Positions 61,601-64,000 of a stretch of DNA of 64,000 bases are shown here, piece by piece (positions within the stretch are counted from its first letter, which is position 1; every line of letters starts with the position of its first letter). This DNA comes from Parapristionchus giblindavisi. Lineage: Eukaryota; Nematoda; Chromadorea; Rhabditida; Diplogasteridae. The stretch is from contig CALSFV010000217.1 of NCBI GenBank assembly GCA_943737045.1, positions 372,001 through 436,000 of the forward strand. Direction: 5' to 3'. Made by a program: the position numbers and the translations under genes. The notes under the pieces were generated by a model that was not told the DNA's origin, ran no database searches, and saw nothing but the letters and a program-made list of their open reading frames with translations.

Positions 61601-64000
61601 TCGCTGAAAATTTTTCATGTCAGGAATTGTTTTGTTCTTATCAGAGTGATGGTTACTTTTGTACTTAGGGCATTGTAGAATCAACAAAAGATTACAGCTT
61701 GACATGATCTGAAGTGTACATTATTCAGAATTTTTTGCTCTTTCTCGTGGTATATGACACGATAAGTTTCGCTAAAATATTGACGTGTCACGAATTCTTT
61801 AATGCCAAAAATGCATGGTTCAATGTTGTTAATTCGGCTGGAGCGGCCGTTGTTCAACATGGAACGTTGCAAATTATTCAGAATTTTTTGCTCTTTCGTT
61901 TGGTATATGACACGCTGGGTTTCGCTGAAAATTTTTCATGTTAGGAATTGTTTTGTTCTTATCAGAGTGATGGTTACTTTTGTACTTAGAGCAATTGTAG
62001 AATCAACAAAAGATTACAGCTTGACATGAACTGAAGTGTACATTATTCAGAATTTTTTGCTCTTTCGTTTGGTGTATGACACGCTGGGTTTCGCTGAAAA
62101 TTTTTCATGTCAGGAATTGTTTTGTTCTTATCAGAGTGATGGTTACTTTTGTACTTAGGGCATTGTAGAATCAACAAAAGATTACAGCTTGACATGAACT
62201 GAAGTGTACATTATTCAGATTTTTTTGCTCTTTCGTTTGGTGTATGACACGCTGGGTTTCGCTGAAAATTTTTCATGTCAGGAATTGTTTTGTTCTTATC
62301 AGAGTGATGGTTACTTTTGTACTTAGGGCATTGTAGAATCAACAAAAGATTACAGCTTGACATGAACTGAAGTGTACATTATTCAGAATTTTTTGCTCTT
62401 TCTCGTGGTATATGACACGATAAGTTTCGCTAAAATATTGACGTGTCACGAATTCTTTAATGCCAAAAATGCATGGTTCAATGTTGTTAATTCGGCTGGA
62501 GCGGCCGTTGTTCAACATGGAACGTTGCAAATTATTCAGAATTTTTTGCTCTTTCGTTTGGTATATGACACGCTGGGTTTCGCTGAAAATTTTTCATGTT
62601 AGGAATTGTTTTGTTCTTATCAGAGTGATGGTTACTTTTGTACTTAGAGCAATTGTAGAATCAACAAAAGATTACAGCTTGACATGAACTGAAGTGTACA
62701 TTATTCAGAATTTTTTGCTCTTTCGTTTGGTGTATGACACGCTGGGTTTCGCTGAAAATTTTTCATGTCAGGAATTGTTTTGTTCTTATCAGAGTGATGG
62801 TTACTTTTGTACTTAGGGCATTGTAGAATCAACAAAAGATTACAGCTTGACATGATCTGAAGTGTACATTATTCAGAATTTTTTGCTCTTTCGTTTGGTG
62901 TATGACACGCTGGGTTTCGCTGAAAATTTTTCATGTCAGGAATTGTTTTGTTCTTATCAGAGTGATGGTTACTTTTGTACTTAGGGCATTGTAGAATCAA
63001 CAAAAGATTACAGCTTGACATGAACTGAAGTGTACATTATTCAGATTTTTTTGCTCTTTCGTTTGGTGTATGACACGCTGGGTTTCGCTGAAAATTTTTC
63101 ATGTCAGGAATTGTTTTGTTCTTATCAGAGTGATGGTTACTTTTGTACTTAGGGCATTGTAGAATCAACAAAAGATTACAGCTTGACATGAACTGAAGTG
63201 TACATTATTCAGATTTTTTTGCTCTTTCGTTTGGTGTATGACACGCTGGGTTTCGCTGAAAATTTTTCATGTCAGGAATTGTTTTGTTCTTATCAGAGTG
63301 ATGGTTACTTTTGTACTTAGGGCATTGTAGAATCAACAAAAGATTACAGCTTGACATGAACTGAAGTGTACATTATTCAGAATTTTTTGCTCTTTCGTTT
63401 GGTGTATGACACGCTGGGTTTCGCTGAAAATTTTTCATGTCAGGAATTGTTTTGTTCTTATCAGAGTGATGGTTACTTTTGTACTTAGGGCATTGTAGAA
63501 TCAACAAAAGATTACAGCTTGACATGAACTGAAGTGTACATTATTCAGAATTTTTTGCTCTTTCTCGTGGTATATGACACGTTAAGTTTCGCTAAAATAT
63601 TGACGTGTCACGAATTCTTTAATGCCAAAAATGCATGGTTCAATGTTGTTAATTCGGCTGGAGCGGCCGTTGTTCAACATGGAACGTTGCAAATTATTCA
63701 GAATTTTTTGCTCTTTCGTTTGGTATATGACACGCTGGGTTTCGCTGAAAATTTTTCATGTTAGGAATTGTTTTGTTCTTATCAGAGTGATGGTTACTTT
63801 TGTACTTAGAGCAATTGTAGAATCAACAAAAGATTACAGCTTGACATGAACTGAAGTGTACATTATTCAGAATTTTTTGCTCTTTCGTTTGGTGTATGAC
63901 ACGCTGGGTTTCGCTGAAAATTTTTCATGTCAGGAATTGTTTTGTTCTTATCAGAGTGATGGTTACTTTTGTACTTAGGGCATTGTAGAATCAACAAAAG
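55673..64000 (+). repeat. Satellite array, 3' segment, increasingly S-rich
   Basis: Long units at 55673, 55995, 56317, 56805, 57293, 57614, 57935, 58592, 59081, 59738, 60059, 60381, 60870, 61192, 61681, 62339 and 63501. A third class of shortened L (56805, 58592, 59081, 59738) has lost a T in the first AT block rather than the second. The pair 56805/57293 shares TTTCGCAGAAAAT. S units with TTTCTTTTGGTG lie at about 56700 and 57190. CAGATTTTTTTGC marks S units at about 62215, 63045 and 63210. The array runs past the window end within an S unit at about 63991. No gene is seen. Confidence 0.92.
62661..63500 (+). repeat. Second run of five consecutive S units
   Basis: Short units start at 62661, 62829, 62997, 63165 and 63333. 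The third and fourth share CAGATTTTTTTGC and look like a fresh duplication. The second keeps GATCTGAAG, a mark otherwise found in L units. The run's marks differ from those at 34512 and 38270, so it expanded independently. Confidence 0.88.

Noticed and set aside
1..64000. CRISPR array
   Set aside because: Repeats are directly adjacent and 168-321 bp long, with no short repeat plus unique spacer pattern and no cas genes.
1..64000. Ribosomal DNA spacer or histone-type gene cluster
   Set aside because: No rRNA, tRNA or conserved coding segment appears in any unit. The unit is too short and too AT-rich for such clusters.

Overview
The window is almost entirely one family of tandemly repeated satellite DNA, all in the same orientation, and I see no intact gene. 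Clean long-array satellite, a 5'-truncated LINE tail and a long palindromic element with a TTAA target duplication point to a eukaryotic chromosome, most plausibly a centromeric, pericentromeric or other heterochromatic block. An insect or other arthropod would fit, but nothing in the sequence fixes the taxon.

Two unit types are interleaved. The long unit (L, typically 321 bp, variants 320 and 322) is an ancient dimer: two diverged halves of 153 and 168 bp each begin with the same AT-rich block (ATTATTCAGAATTTTTTGCT). The short unit (S, typically 168 bp, variants 166 and 169) is what remains of L when the 153 bp between the two copies of that block are removed. By spacing I count about 137 L units (three of them split by insertions) and about 90 S units. 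Private mutations recur at fixed distances, so L and S are organised into higher-order repeats (HORs) that change along the window: about 1284 bp (four L) near 3.5-6.6 kb, 1132 bp (L-S-L-L) at 11.4-17.4 kb, 977 bp around 42-43 kb, 1466 bp at 45.8-50.2 kb, and 1619 bp with an expanded 2261 bp form at 50.2-55.7 kb. Larger segmental duplications lie at about 19.8-27.4 kb (3844 bp offset) and 31.9-39.1 kb (3436 then 3758 bp offset).

Three insertions break the array. At 1166-1397 is the extreme 3' end of a non-LTR retrotransposon, with the C-terminal tail of its polyprotein (frameshifted), a short 3' UTR and a TAAATG-type tail. At 20805-23023 and 24649-26864 are two copies of a roughly 2.2 kb near-perfect palindrome made of two arms of about 1.08 kb around a loop of about 63 bp. 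Each is flanked by TTAA, which is present once in the uninterrupted satellite. The two copies and their flanks arose by duplication of the satellite block, not by two insertions.

The most interesting structural signal is that every L unit, but no S unit, carries a GC-rich patch matching the CENP-B box pattern at 7 of 9 conserved positions, in a ~160-170 bp repeat with regularly spaced A/T tracts. With the HOR organisation this makes the array a reasonable candidate for centromeric satellite. That is inference: the sequence alone cannot show centromere function.
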